Positions 16,595 to 25,470 of a DNA stretch of 49,470 nt are shown here, one piece after another. Each line of letters begins with the position of its first letter. The stretch's first letter is position 1. A program made the translations under genes and the position numbers. The notes under the pieces were generated by a model. That model did not search any database, was not told where the DNA came from, and worked only from the letters and a program-made list of their open reading frames with translations. The DNA is from Actinomycetota bacterium (lineage in GTDB: Bacteria > Actinomycetota > Actinomycetes > Nanopelagicales > Nanopelagicaceae): assembly GCA_009700405.1 (NCBI GenBank), contig WLMD01000002.1:1-49470 (forward strand). Direction: 5' to 3'.

Positions 16595-18709
16595 CTATAG
16601 AGGAAGGGAAGCGACTCCTTTTTCATGGAATGGCTTGCCGCATACTGCCTGACTGATTCCTTCGCGGTCTAAGTACGGCAAAATGCCGCCCAAGATCATT
16701 GGCCATCCTGCGCCGAGCAACATGCAGATATCGATTTCGGCTGGCGTGGACACGACGCCTTCATCGAGCATCATGCGTGCTTCCTCTGCCAATGCGTTAA
16801 GGGCGCGCATGCGAACTTGTTCGCTGGTAGAAGGATTCGTTCCCTTTTCCACAAGAGCAAGGGCTGCAGGGTTGGCGACATATTTACCGTCATCGCCTTT
16901 TGTGTAGAAAGTTCTTACATTCTCGGCAACAAGACGTTGCATTGTTGGTGAGATTCGGTACCTAGGACCAAGATTCTTATTGAGGATTTCTGCAACGTGC
17001 AAAGCAACTCCAGGGCCAACAAGACCTAAGAGTTCAAAGGGAGACATCGGAAGTCCAACGCTTCTCATTGCATTGTCGGCAATTTCAGGAGGAGTTCCTT
17101 CATCCATCGCGTCGGTAATTTCTCCCATGAAGCGGATGAGCAAACGATTGACAACGAATCCTGGTGAATCCTTGGTGATGACCATGGTTTTCTTAAGTTC
17201 TTTACCGATTGCTACCGCTGTTGCTGTGGTTGCATCATCTGTTGTGGAAGTGCGTGCAATTTCCAACAACGGCATGATCGCAACAGGGTTAAAGAAGTGG
17301 AAACCGATTACGCGCTCAGGGTGTTCAAGCCCTTGGGTCATAGCTTCAACGCTCAATGAAGAGGTGTTGGTTGCAATGATACATTCAGGTGAAACGATCT
17401 TTTCGAGATTCTTGAAAAGAACTTGCTTGAGGGAGAGTTCTTCAAAGATTGCCTCAATAACAAAATCTGCTGTGGCGAAAACGCTTTGATCGACTGAACC
17501 ACTTACAAGTGCAGATAGACGACGGGCGCTTTCGGCACTCATTCGTTTCTTCTCCACAAGTTTTGCGAGTTCGGCATGAACCCACGCCACACCCTTGTCG
17601 ACTCGAGCTTGATCAAGATCTGTCATGACAATCGGACATTTGAGATTACGTACCATGATGAGTGCCAATTGCGATGCCATGAGTCCAGCACCGACCACGC
17701 CTACTTTTGTGACTTTGCGGGCAAGGGCTGGCTTTGGAGCGCCCTCTACTTTCTTTCGCTTTTTCATGATGAGATTAAAGGCATACAAAGATGATCGCAA
17801 CGCGTCGCTCATTACTAGATCTGCAAGCGCAACATCTTCGGCATCAAACCCACTAGTACGCGTGGCTGTTCGTGATTGCCCTATAAGGGCAAGGGCGCGA
17901 GCCGGAGCTGCAATTTCAGCACCGCCATATTTTTTCAAGGCGGCTGCCTTACCTGTCGCCAATGCACTTTCCCATCCGGGATCGTTACTGTAATCGGCGC
18001 GTTCAATTTTTTTCGTGCCATTGAGAATCTGCGCTGCAAAAGAGATTGAACGCTCTAAGAAATCTGCCGGGTCAAAAACCGCGTCAACGACGCCGAGAAC
18101 AAGCGCATCCTTTGATTTCATCATGGTGTTGTTATTGAGTGCGTTGAGAATGATTACTTGAGTTGCTCGTTCTGGGCCAATCAATTGCGGCAGCAAGGTT
18201 GCTCCGCCCCACCCAGGTACCAGGCCAAGGAACACCTCAGGCAGTGCGGTAAAGGCTGTAGTTGCGAGGGTTCTATAGGTGCAATGAAGTCCAACTTCTA
18301 AGCCACCACCCAATGCGAGGCCGTTAATGAAGGCAAAAGTAGGAATATCACTTTCACCTAGGCGTCTAAGTACATCGTGCCCCAATTTTCCTATGGCAAG
18401 TGCTTGCTCGCGGTTAGATAGGAATGCAAGGGCAGAAAGGTCGGCACCTGCAGCAAAAATAAATGGTTTACCAGTAATGGCAATTGCCTTAGGTTTTCTT
18501 GAAAGCGCTTCAGTGATTGCCGCGTCAAGGGATTGCAATGATTGCACTCCAAAAGTATTAGGTCTGTTGTGATCTTGTCCGTTATCTAATGTGATGAGCG
18601 CGAGAGTCCCAGGACAACCAAAGGCTCCGAGATCGACATCGCGAACCAACGCATGTGTTACAACTTCTTCAGGAGCGCCATCTGGCATCTGCATCGACAC
18701 GGTGGTCAT
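16595..18709 (-). CDS. fadB: Fatty acid oxidation multifunctional enzyme (enoyl-CoA hydratase / 3-hydroxyacyl-CoA dehydrogenase)
   Basis: This 704-residue protein performs the hydration and NAD-dependent oxidation steps of beta-oxidation. The start is ATG 18709; a longer frame to 18790 would overlap fadA. The N-terminal crotonase domain has FIFAAGADLSALAFLS and NGLALGGGLEVGLHC. The dehydrogenase domain has VGVVGAGLMASQLALIM (about residue 337), GFHFFNPVAIMPLLEI and KDSPGFVVNRLL, followed by two C-terminal 3HCDH domains. It follows fadA by 2 nt. The FadB/FadJ distinction cannot be settled from sequence alone. Confidence 0.95.
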   Translation of the reverse strand: MTTVSMQMPDGAPEEVVTHALVRDVDLGAFGCPGTLALITLDNGQDHNRPNTFGVQSLQSLDAAITEALSRKPKAIAITGKPFIFAAGADLSALAFLSNREQALAIGKLGHDVLRRLGESDIPTFAFINGLALGGGLEVGLHCTYRTLATTAFTALPEVFLGLVPGWGGATLLPQLIGPERATQVIILNALNNNTMMKSKDALVLGVVDAVFDPADFLERSISFAAQILNGTKKIERADYSNDPGWESALATGKAAALKKYGGAEIAAPARALALIGQSRTATRTSGFDAEDVALADLVMSDALRSSLYAFNLIMKKRKKVEGAPKPALARKVTKVGVVGAGLMASQLALIMVRNLKCPIVMTDLDQARVDKGVAWVHAELAKLVEKKRMSAESARRLSALVSGSVDQSVFATADFVIEAIFEELSLKQVLFKNLEKIVSPECIIATNTSSLSVEAMTQGLEHPERVIGFHFFNPVAIMPLLEIARTSTTDDATTATAVAIGKELKKTMVITKDSPGFVVNRLLIRFMGEITDAMDEGTPPEIADNAMRSVGLPMSPFELLGLVGPGVALHVAEILNKNLGPRYRISPTMQRLVAENVRTFYTKGDDGKYVANPAALALVEKGTNPSTSEQVRMRALNALAEEARMMLDEGVVSTPAEIDICMLLGAGWPMILGGILPYLDREGISQAVCGKPFHEKGVASLPL

Positions 18710-18711
18710 GA

Positions 18712-19911
18712 TTATTTGCCTGCCTTCGTTGTTCCTACAAAATGTGGGTTCTCCCAAATCACAGTACCGCCCATGCCTAAGCCGATACACATCGTGGTCA
18801 TTCCGTAGCGAACTTCTGGATGTTCTTCAAAACTACGAGCTAGGTTAAGAATTAGACGCACTCCTGAGGATGCAAGTGGGTGGCCAACTGCGATTGCTCC
18901 ACCGAATGGATTTACATTCGATGCATCATCGGCAATTCCGAAGTGCTCAAGGAAAGCAAGCACTTGAACGGCGAATGCTTCGTTGATTTCAAATAGCCCT
19001 ATGTCGCCAATTGATAGGCCTGCTTTAGCAAGTGCTTTAATCGTTGCAGGAACTGGTCCGTAGCCCATTATTTCTGGCTCTACACCTGCAAAGGCAAATG
19101 AAACAAGACGAGCTTTAATCGTGAGACCTAGTTCTAGTGCTCGCTTTTCATTAGCTAAAAGGGCAGCTGTTGCACCGTCGTTAAGACCTGATGAATTTCC
19201 AGCCGTTACGCGTCCTGCCGGGCGAAATGGTGTTTTTAATCCAGCAAGTCCTTCAAGAGTTGTAGTTGGACGTGGTGGCTCATCGACAGTTGCGATTGCC
19301 CAACCGAGTTCTGCATTGCGTGCAGCAGTAGGGATGAGGTCGCGTTGGATTTTTCCAGCCGCGTATGCCGCAGCAGTTTTCACTTGAGAATTTAGTGCGT
19401 ACTTATCTGCTCGTTCTTTGGTGATTGTTGGAAAGCGATCATGGAGTCTTTCTGCGGTTGCTCCCATTGCGAGCGCATCTTGCTCGACGATCTTCTCTGC
19501 GAGATAACGCGGATTTGGATCGAGACCATCACCGATTGGATGATTTCCCATATGTTCTACTCCGCCTGCAATTGCAAAATCATAAGAACCAAAAGCAATG
19601 GCACCAGCAATTGTTGTCACTGCAGTGAGTGCGCCGGCGCACCAGCGATCGATTGCATAACCAGGGACGGTGTTTGGAAGTCCTGCAAGGAGGGCAACGC
19701 TTCGGCCAAGATTCATACCTTGATCGCCAGTTTGCGTTGCTGCTGCGATAGCTACGTCGTCGATTTCGTTCGGTGGCAGTTTAGGATTTCGCTCGAGAAG
19801 TCCACGTACAGCGCGAACCATTAAGTCATCGGCTCGCGTATTCGCATACAAACTTCCAGCCTTACCAAAGGGAGTGCGCACAGCATCAACAACGACAACG
19901 GAGTGGGACAT
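18712..19911 (-). CDS. fadA: Acetyl-CoA acyltransferase (thiolase)
   Basis: This 399-residue 3-ketoacyl-CoA thiolase should release acetyl-CoA in the last step of beta-oxidation, with the product of fadB. The start is ATG 19911, with AAAGGA about 10 nt upstream. Nucleophile C91 lies in IDRWCAGALTAV. The C-terminal motifs are NPFGGAIAVGHPLASSG, containing the catalytic His, and MCIGLGMGG, with the second Cys. The fadA-fadB order with 2 nt spacing is typical. A biosynthetic thiolase is less likely because of this partner. Confidence 0.94.
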   Translation of the reverse strand: MSHSVVVVDAVRTPFGKAGSLYANTRADDLMVRAVRGLLERNPKLPPNEIDDVAIAAATQTGDQGMNLGRSVALLAGLPNTVPGYAIDRWCAGALTAVTTIAGAIAFGSYDFAIAGGVEHMGNHPIGDGLDPNPRYLAEKIVEQDALAMGATAERLHDRFPTITKERADKYALNSQVKTAAAYAAGKIQRDLIPTAARNAELGWAIATVDEPPRPTTTLEGLAGLKTPFRPAGRVTAGNSSGLNDGATAALLANEKRALELGLTIKARLVSFAFAGVEPEIMGYGPVPATIKALAKAGLSIGDIGLFEINEAFAVQVLAFLEHFGIADDASNVNPFGGAIAVGHPLASSGVRLILNLARSFEEHPEVRYGMTTMCIGLGMGGTVIWENPHFVGTTKAGK

Positions 19912-19965
19912 AAGGTCAGAGTCCTTTTGCATCAACGAGAAGCCGAGTTGGCCGCAGGTAAAATG

Positions 19966-20808
19966 TTACCTGCCAGTAGCCCCAGAAGAAACCTTTTGGG
20001 AAAGGTTTGAGATAGGTGTCACATAGGCAAAAATGGTTGCGCTTACGTAGGTTGCCCAGAAGCCAATTTGTAACCATGTTGTGAGCGTTGAAAATCCGAT
20101 TGTTCCTGCAAGCAGGCTGGCTAGGAGCGAATCTGAAGAGAGTTGTGATTCAAGATCCCAGGCAGTAGATGAAAGTCCGGGGAGCCACCCAATTGATTGC
20201 AAATCTCCAATTCCATGGGAAAGAACTCCAGCAGCAACAACGATTAACGCGATGCCAGTGATTTGAAAGAATTTTCCGATATTGAAAGTTATCGACTTGC
20301 GGTACATCATCGCACCCAGGGCTACAGCTGCACTGAGTCCGAGTATTAGTCCAACAGTAGGTGCTTGGGATGTTCGCACTGTTTGAAAATTTGTATACAG
20401 GAAGAGTGCAGTTTCTAAGCCTTCTCTGGCAACCGCAAAAAAAGCAGTAGCAGCCACTGCAATAACACCAAGGCCTACGGCGTTATCTACCTTACCTTCG
20501 AGTTCTCGTCCTAGCGTCCGAGCGGTGCGCTTCATCCAAAAAACCATTGCAGTAACAAGTACTACCGCGAGAATCGAAATGACCCCTGCGAAAGCAGCCT
20601 CAGAGCGAGGTGCTAATTCGTGGGATGTGAATGTAAGGATTGCTCCTAAGCCCAGACTTAAGGCCACTGCAGCAGTGACGCCAGCCCATAGGGCTCCTCG
20701 CAGATGGAGGCGATTGCTCTTGGTTAAATATGCACGGAGAATTCCCACAATAAGGGCGGCTTCGAGCCCTTCACGAAGGGCGATAATGAAAGTGCTGAGC
20801 ACATGCAT
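19966..20808 (-). CDS. FTR1-family iron permease (EfeU-like)
   Basis: This 280-residue polytopic membrane protein has seven predicted segments. The two ferric-iron-binding REGLE motifs are intact: ALREGLEAAL at residues 10-19 and VAREGLETAL near 127. Family members take up iron across the membrane. EfeO and EfeB, the usual partners, are not in the window. The gene starts 9 nt after the RNase D stop, so it is likely the last gene of a DUF3000-rnd-FTR1 operon. The 54 nt between it and fadA hold no gene. Confidence 0.9.
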   Translation of the reverse strand: MHVLSTFIIALREGLEAALIVGILRAYLTKSNRLHLRGALWAGVTAAVALSLGLGAILTFTSHELAPRSEAAFAGVISILAVVLVTAMVFWMKRTARTLGRELEGKVDNAVGLGVIAVAATAFFAVAREGLETALFLYTNFQTVRTSQAPTVGLILGLSAAVALGAMMYRKSITFNIGKFFQITGIALIVVAAGVLSHGIGDLQSIGWLPGLSSTAWDLESQLSSDSLLASLLAGTIGFSTLTTWLQIGFWATYVSATIFAYVTPISNLSQKVSSGATGR

Positions 20809-20817
20809 AATCTACGA

Positions 20818-22116
20818 CTAGAGGGGTATTTTCGCAACTTCAATGTTGCGTAATTCATCACTTTCTTCCGGTACGGGCAGCGGTTCACGCTCGAGAAGTG
20901 CTGCCGTGAGGATGGGCGCGACAATCTCTATCTGCCATTGTCGGGCGCCAAGCTCGCTCAATGTGGCCGCAGCATCGCTGGGAGATAGCCAAATAACGCG
21001 GCGCACAGTATCTGGGCTGATCAGATTCTCTACAGGGATAGAAAGTTCTTCTGCCCGGATTTCTAGATTAAAGCGTGCATGGGAGTAAGGGGCAAATTTT
21101 TCAGGGTATCGCTCGCGCCAAATCTTTATAGGAGGCAGGGATTCAGTGGCCAAACGAATAGGAGGCCAATGACTTTCAGGGATAGCTATTGCCTGAGCAA
21201 TAGCATCGAGCCAAATTTGAGTCCGCTCTAGCCATCGCGCTCGCGCGCCAAGTGGCCGCAAAACTTTTTCAAGCTCTTTGCGGGTGATAGGCGCATGTAC
21301 CGCTAATTCAAGCAAGGCTGTATCGGAGAGCAGTTTTCCTGGTGCGATATCAGTCTCTCGCGCAATCGTGTCACGTGCATGCCAGAGTGTTTTGATTATT
21401 GCTAACCGATCACGTCTCTTAATTTTGTGCATTCCTGATGTTCGCCTCCACGGGTCAATGCGCGGTGGAGATGGTGGGGCGTTGAGGATTGCCGAGAATT
21501 CTTGAGCAGCCCATTCAGATTTTCCTTGAGAATCTAAGATTGCCGAAATCTTTTCGCGAAGTTCAATGAGAAGTTCTACATCAAGTGCTGCGTAGGTAAG
21601 CCAATCCAATGGGAGAGGACGTGTGGACCAATCAACGGCGCTATGTTCTTTGGCAAGCACAAATCCCAAATGCGCTTCAATGAGTGGGCCCAATCCAACG
21701 CGAGGGAGTCCAGCGATGCGTCCACCTAATTCGGTATCAAATAATTTCAGTGGATGAATTCCTACTTCTCGCAAACATGGCAGGTCTTGAGTACTGGCAT
21801 GCAAGATCACTTCATCGCTTTGCAATATCTCATTGAGTTGAGCAAAGAGATGATGTGGTTCTCCATCAATTGGCCCGAAAGGAATAGGGTCGATGAGGTG
21901 CAAGCCCCCGCCATGGCGTTTAATCTGGATGAGATAGGCACGTTGGCTGTATTTATATCCAGAAGCACGTTCGGCATCGACAGCAAAGGCGCCAGTACCA
22001 TGAGAGAGCTCCTCGAGCGCCCTGGCAAATGCGATTTCAGTATCGATAACGTGAGGCGTTCCGCCCGCAGGAAAGAGCAGAGCAGGAATTACAACTGAGC
22101 CATCATCTTCGTCCAT
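20818..22116 (-). CDS. rnd: Ribonuclease D-like 3'-5' exonuclease with HRDC domain
   Basis: This 432-residue DEDD-family exonuclease should trim 3' ends of structured RNA. The exonuclease part (about residues 20-205) has FAVDAERASGY (DxE motif), LHASTQDLPCL, FDTELGGRIAGL and a final YAALDVELLIEL (DEDDy type). An HRDC domain follows at about 230-305. The ~100 C-terminal residues are typical of actinobacterial RNase D. It begins 3 nt after DUF3000, a pairing conserved in actinobacteria. Confidence 0.93.
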   Translation of the reverse strand: MDEDDGSVVIPALLFPAGGTPHVIDTEIAFARALEELSHGTGAFAVDAERASGYKYSQRAYLIQIKRHGGGLHLIDPIPFGPIDGEPHHLFAQLNEILQSDEVILHASTQDLPCLREVGIHPLKLFDTELGGRIAGLPRVGLGPLIEAHLGFVLAKEHSAVDWSTRPLPLDWLTYAALDVELLIELREKISAILDSQGKSEWAAQEFSAILNAPPSPPRIDPWRRTSGMHKIKRRDRLAIIKTLWHARDTIARETDIAPGKLLSDTALLELAVHAPITRKELEKVLRPLGARARWLERTQIWLDAIAQAIAIPESHWPPIRLATESLPPIKIWRERYPEKFAPYSHARFNLEIRAEELSIPVENLISPDTVRRVIWLSPSDAAATLSELGARQWQIEIVAPILTAALLEREPLPVPEESDELRNIEVAKIPL

Positions 22117-22119
22117 AAA

Positions 22120-22707
22120 TTAACGGCGCGCCTTAGATGCTGAAGGGGTAATGGATCGAACGCCTTCAGGTACTGGTGCTAAGCCAGCAATTTCAGCAAG
22201 GAGATTGCACCAACCAGAAAGATGATCAAGAATTTCTGCGGGCTTAGTAATAACTGGCGTCCATGATGCTCGAATTTCCATTTCAGCCTCATCGCTTCGC
22301 TGCGAAAGTTTTCCAAAGGACGAACTTGCAACTCGAGTGACGGTGCCACTTGCGGATACATATTCACATCCGGCGTTAGTAAGAGAATCCAACATCCACT
22401 TCCAGCCAACCTCAGGCAACAAAGGATCCTCTTGCATCATCGGATCAACATCAGCGCGGACAAATGTTACACAGCGAAATTCTCCGTCCCATGTTTCTTG
22501 TCCGCCAGGTTCGTGAAGTACAACAAATCGACCCGATGCAATTTCGTCTTCATCATCGCCAAGCAAGCCATTGCTGACATCGGCAGAAAAAGCAAATGCA
22601 TACGTTGCTAATTTTTGTGGAGCGGGAACTTCCTCGAGCAAAATCTCAGATCGAGTTGTAAAGGCTCGCAAAGTCTGCGCCAGTTGTTCAAATCCCATTG
22701 CGTCCAC
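22120..22707 (-). CDS. DUF3000 family protein
   Basis: This 195-residue soluble protein has unknown function. DUF3000 is recognised from its actinobacterial pattern (FTTRSEILLEEVPAPQKLATYAFAFSADV near the start, GWKWMLDSL and SASGTVTRVASSSFG later) and from its fixed position before rnd. The GTG start at 22707 is leaderless-type: TAGATT at 22714-22719 on this strand, then 6 nt. It heads the operon with rnd and the FTR1 gene. Confidence 0.85.
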   Translation of the reverse strand: MDAMGFEQLAQTLRAFTTRSEILLEEVPAPQKLATYAFAFSADVSNGLLGDDEDEIASGRFVVLHEPGGQETWDGEFRCVTFVRADVDPMMQEDPLLPEVGWKWMLDSLTNAGCEYVSASGTVTRVASSSFGKLSQRSDEAEMEIRASWTPVITKPAEILDHLSGWCNLLAEIAGLAPVPEGVRSITPSASKARR

Positions 22708-22768
22708 TGTTCAAATCTAAAGTTAATCATGGTTAAAGCGTGGGAGGCTGGGCGGTAACATTCCACTC

Positions 22769-23611
22769 ATGGCAATAGCACTCGCACTGTTTTCTAGTGT
22801 CTTATGGGGAAGCGCTGATTTTGAGGGTGGGAGATTAGCCAAGAGATTTCCTTCCTTGGCTGTCACTGGTGCCTCCCAATTCATTGGACTGTGTTTTGGA
22901 GTCGTTCTTGTTACAGCTTCTGGGGTATGGCGATTGCCCGCATTTGGTCCCAACGGTTACCTGGTATCTGGATTCTTCGCCGGCATCTTTGGCTACTTCG
23001 GTTTGGTCTGTCTTTACGCGGGTCTAGCTTCGGGGAGAATGGGAGTTGTTTCTCCTATTAGTTCATTGTGCGCAATCATTCCTCTCACCTACGCATTGAT
23101 TAGCGGAGAGCGACTCTCATTACTTGCAGGAATTGGCATTTCCGTTGCATTGCTTGGCGCCTTTTGCGCTAGTGGACCAGAGATTTCTCAACGACTTCCA
23201 TTGAAACCTTTGCTCTACGCCCTTGGCGCACTTTTTGGCTTTGGAACAAGCTTAACTTTTATGGCGCGAGGCTCTGCATCTAGCGCGCTTATGACTATGG
23301 TTTTTATGAGAGTTACTACGTTGTTCATTTCACTTGCAGTTGCATTTGCGCGAAAATCTTTTGGTGGCTTTCGAACCCCTCGTGATTTTCGTTCACTGGC
23401 ATTTATTGGAGTAGCGGATTTTTCAGCGAATGTATTAATTGGTATGGCGTCCACTCGCGGATTGGTCTCTGTAGTGATGGTGTTGGGTTCACTCTTTCCT
23501 ATCATGACCGCAATCTTGGCATTTAAAATATTGCATGAGCGACTTCATTACATTCAGTACATCGGAATCTTCTTTGCGGTATTAGGAGTAGGAATTATTT
23601 CTGTTTCTTAA
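22769..23611 (+). CDS. EamA/DMT-family transporter
   Basis: This 280-residue membrane protein has ten hydrophobic segments in two repeated EamA halves, each near 130 residues; the second half ends in the common FxxGxxGxxLI-like closing helix (YIQYIGIFFAVLGVGIISVS). Substrates of such transporters are typically metabolites or amino acids and cannot be predicted here. The ATG is leaderless-type (TAACAT at 22756-22761, 7 nt). The 3' end overlaps the convergent reductase gene by 17 nt. Confidence 0.88.
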   Translation: MAIALALFSSVLWGSADFEGGRLAKRFPSLAVTGASQFIGLCFGVVLVTASGVWRLPAFGPNGYLVSGFFAGIFGYFGLVCLYAGLASGRMGVVSPISSLCAIIPLTYALISGERLSLLAGIGISVALLGAFCASGPEISQRLPLKPLLYALGALFGFGTSLTFMARGSASSALMTMVFMRVTTLFISLAVAFARKSFGGFRTPRDFRSLAFIGVADFSANVLIGMASTRGLVSVVMVLGSLFPIMTAILAFKILHERLHYIQYIGIFFAVLGVGIISVS

Positions 23612-24107
23612 TAATCGGCCCAGAACACGAAAAAAACTGCGTTCCATCTACTAATTCTTCAGTTATCTCCTGGAAATTTTTGAGAAGGTTTTGAATATCG
23701 AGTAAACCTTCGCCACCGGTAATCGGAGTGATGCTTAATTCAAAGTCATCTATTTTGCCCAGAGCCAGCAGTTCTAAAATAATCGAAGGACCTGCTTCAA
23801 TGCCTATGTTTTCGCCGAACTCTTTTTCAGCGCGGGCAATTGCATCTGCGGGAGCCATTTGCCACCAGTGGGCTTGGGCATTTTTCTCAAGGAGACTTGG
23901 ACGAGAGCGGGAAAGAATTACCAGGGGAGAGGGCGTTTGCAGGTAGCGCTCACTGTTGGCCGTTTGTCCGCCGATTATTAAGCAATCAAAATCCCTACGC
24001 CGGCGCAAAAATCTTTCGCGGTCAGCGGCGCTAGAAAGAGGTTGCGAGGATCCATTCTTCGTACTTGACCCATCGGCCCCCAGAACCAAAGATGCCGTAG
24101 TAGCCAT
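23595..24107 (-). CDS. RibD C-terminal-domain (dihydrofolate reductase-like) protein
   Basis: This 170-residue single-domain protein has the reductase fold of RibD and bacterial DHFR-like proteins. Key parts are VLGADGSSTKNGSSQPLSS, a serine-rich substrate loop, CLIIGGQTANSERYLQT near 42, and IEAGPSIILELL plus DFELSITPITGGEGL in the C-terminal half. It has no deaminase domain and riboflavin genes are not adjacent, so the substrate is open. The ATG is leaderless-type: TAGCCT at 24115-24120 on this strand, 7 nt away. Confidence 0.75.
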   Translation of the reverse strand: MATTASLVLGADGSSTKNGSSQPLSSAADRERFLRRRRDFDCLIIGGQTANSERYLQTPSPLVILSRSRPSLLEKNAQAHWWQMAPADAIARAEKEFGENIGIEAGPSIILELLALGKIDDFELSITPITGGEGLLDIQNLLKNFQEITEELVDGTQFFSCSGPIIKKQK

Positions 24108-24114
24108 GCTTCAT

Positions 24115-24168
24115 AGGCTACCCAGGGCAGCAGGTTTTTTGTCAGTGGCGGGCTCTACTCTGACTTTC
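24115..24168. promoter_or_regulatory. Divergent leaderless promoter pair (RibD-C reductase / four-Cys protein)
   Basis: TAGCCT on the minus strand at 24115-24120 lies 7 nt before the reductase ATG at 24107. TACTCT on the plus strand at 24156-24161 lies 7 nt before the ATG at 24169. No ribosome-binding site is visible for either gene. Confidence 0.5.
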
Positions 24169-24357
24169 ATGATCATTAATTGCGATAGCTGCACCATGAG
24201 AGATATTGCCTGTTCTGATTGCGTTGTTACTTCATTCTTGGCTCTACCCAGCGCCGATAACGGAGAAGTTAGCCAAGGGACGGTTGAGGCGCTCGAGAGG
24301 CTCTCTGAGCATGGAATCATCGCTCCATTACGCTTCCGAAGCGCTATTCAAGGGTAG
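24169..24357 (+). CDS. Small conserved four-cysteine protein
   Basis: This 62-residue protein has CxxC-x6-CxxC at its N-terminus (C5, C8, C15 and C18, reading CDSCTMRDIACSDC), followed by VVTSFLAL and an amphipathic helix. I know this as a common unnamed actinobacterial protein located next to the NlpC/P60 gene. The cysteines should bind zinc or an Fe-S cluster. The open frame extends upstream to 23956, but the conserved part begins at ATG 24169, and TACTCT 7 nt before it indicates a leaderless start. Function unknown. Confidence 0.75.
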   Translation: MIINCDSCTMRDIACSDCVVTSFLALPSADNGEVSQGTVEALERLSEHGIIAPLRFRSAIQG

Positions 24358-24431
24358 CTCACAGGTTTCTAGGCGTTGCGTGGGCGTTCTTCAGGTTGAG
24401 TTTGGCGCCCAATGGCAGTTAGCCTAACCAG

Positions 24432-25469
24432 GTGAATCTGCCCAATCGCCACCGCTCTTCTCGTGGCGTAGCGATAGCACTTGTAATGGCGAGCGCCCTG
24501 AGCGCCGTTATTCTCTCCTCGAATCCGGCCCAAGCTGCCCCTTCTCTTGTTGATATTCAAATTCGGGTTTCGCAACTTCAGATGGAAGCCTCCAATGCCG
24601 CCGAGGGAGCACAGGCAGCTAAAGTTCAACTCGCATCATTAACACGAACTTTGAGTGGGATAAAGCAAGAGGCAGCAGCGCAGGGTCAAAATGTTGCACA
24701 ACTGCGTCGCTCCCTTGGAGCAATTGCAGTGGAGCAGTACAAATCTGGGGGATTAAATCAAAGTTTAGAATTACTCTTCTCCAGCGATCCCACACTCTAT
24801 TTATCTGCTGCCGGTTCATTGGATGCACTCACTCGGCGCAAAGCGCTCCAATTACGTAAATTCGCCGCGGCCCAACAGAGGCTAAATGCCACAACTTTCA
24901 CCGTTAATGACAAATTGAAACTTGTTCGCGCCGCCCAAGCTCGGCTCACTGCGCAAACCGCACAGGCCCAAGCCAAACTCAAACAAGCTCAAAAGTTGCT
25001 TGCATCATTAAAGAAGTCCGATCGGGAAAGATTGGCCAGGTTGGCACTCCTTAGAGAGAATGCAGACCAGGCATCCTCTTTAGCTCTAGCGAAAAAAGTA
25101 AATGGAATATCAGGTCGCGCAGGAACAGCGCTCAAATATGCTTTGAAACAAATCGGCGACCTTTATGTATTTGGTGCAGCAGGAAACACTTATTGGGATT
25201 GTTCAGGATTAACAATGCGGGCTTATCAAATCGCAGGAGTTTCCCTGCCACATTCAGCCGCTGCTCAAGCAAATTATGGCAAGAGAGTCGCACTTAATGC
25301 TTTGAAGCCTGGCGATCTTGTTTTCTTTGGCAGGCCAATCGGACATGTAGGTATTTATTTCGGTGGTGGACGCATGGTTGACGCCCCGCATAGTGGTGCG
25401 CGTGTGAAAGTTCAAGCGTTTGGGTCCTATTTTGGTCGCCTACGACTTGTAGCAGCGCGACGATTCTGA
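24432..25469 (+). CDS. Secreted NlpC/P60-family peptidoglycan hydrolase
   Basis: This 345-residue protein should cleave peptide stems of the cell wall outside the membrane. A signal peptide spans residues 1-36: basic RHRSSRG, a hydrophobic core, then AQA-A cleavage near 36. A long coiled coil follows (about 40-215, rich in Ala, Gln, Lys and Leu), then the C-terminal NlpC/P60 domain. The catalytic triad is C257 in YWDCSGLTMRAY, H305 in IGHVGIYFGG, and H320. This is the RipA/RipC-like design, whose coiled coil commonly receives an FtsEX signal. The GTG is leaderless-type (TAGCCT at 24420-24425). Confidence 0.93.
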   Translation: MNLPNRHRSSRGVAIALVMASALSAVILSSNPAQAAPSLVDIQIRVSQLQMEASNAAEGAQAAKVQLASLTRTLSGIKQEAAAQGQNVAQLRRSLGAIAVEQYKSGGLNQSLELLFSSDPTLYLSAAGSLDALTRRKALQLRKFAAAQQRLNATTFTVNDKLKLVRAAQARLTAQTAQAQAKLKQAQKLLASLKKSDRERLARLALLRENADQASSLALAKKVNGISGRAGTALKYALKQIGDLYVFGAAGNTYWDCSGLTMRAYQIAGVSLPHSAAAQANYGKRVALNALKPGDLVFFGRPIGHVGIYFGGGRMVDAPHSGARVKVQAFGSYFGRLRLVAARRF

Positions 25470-25470
25470 C

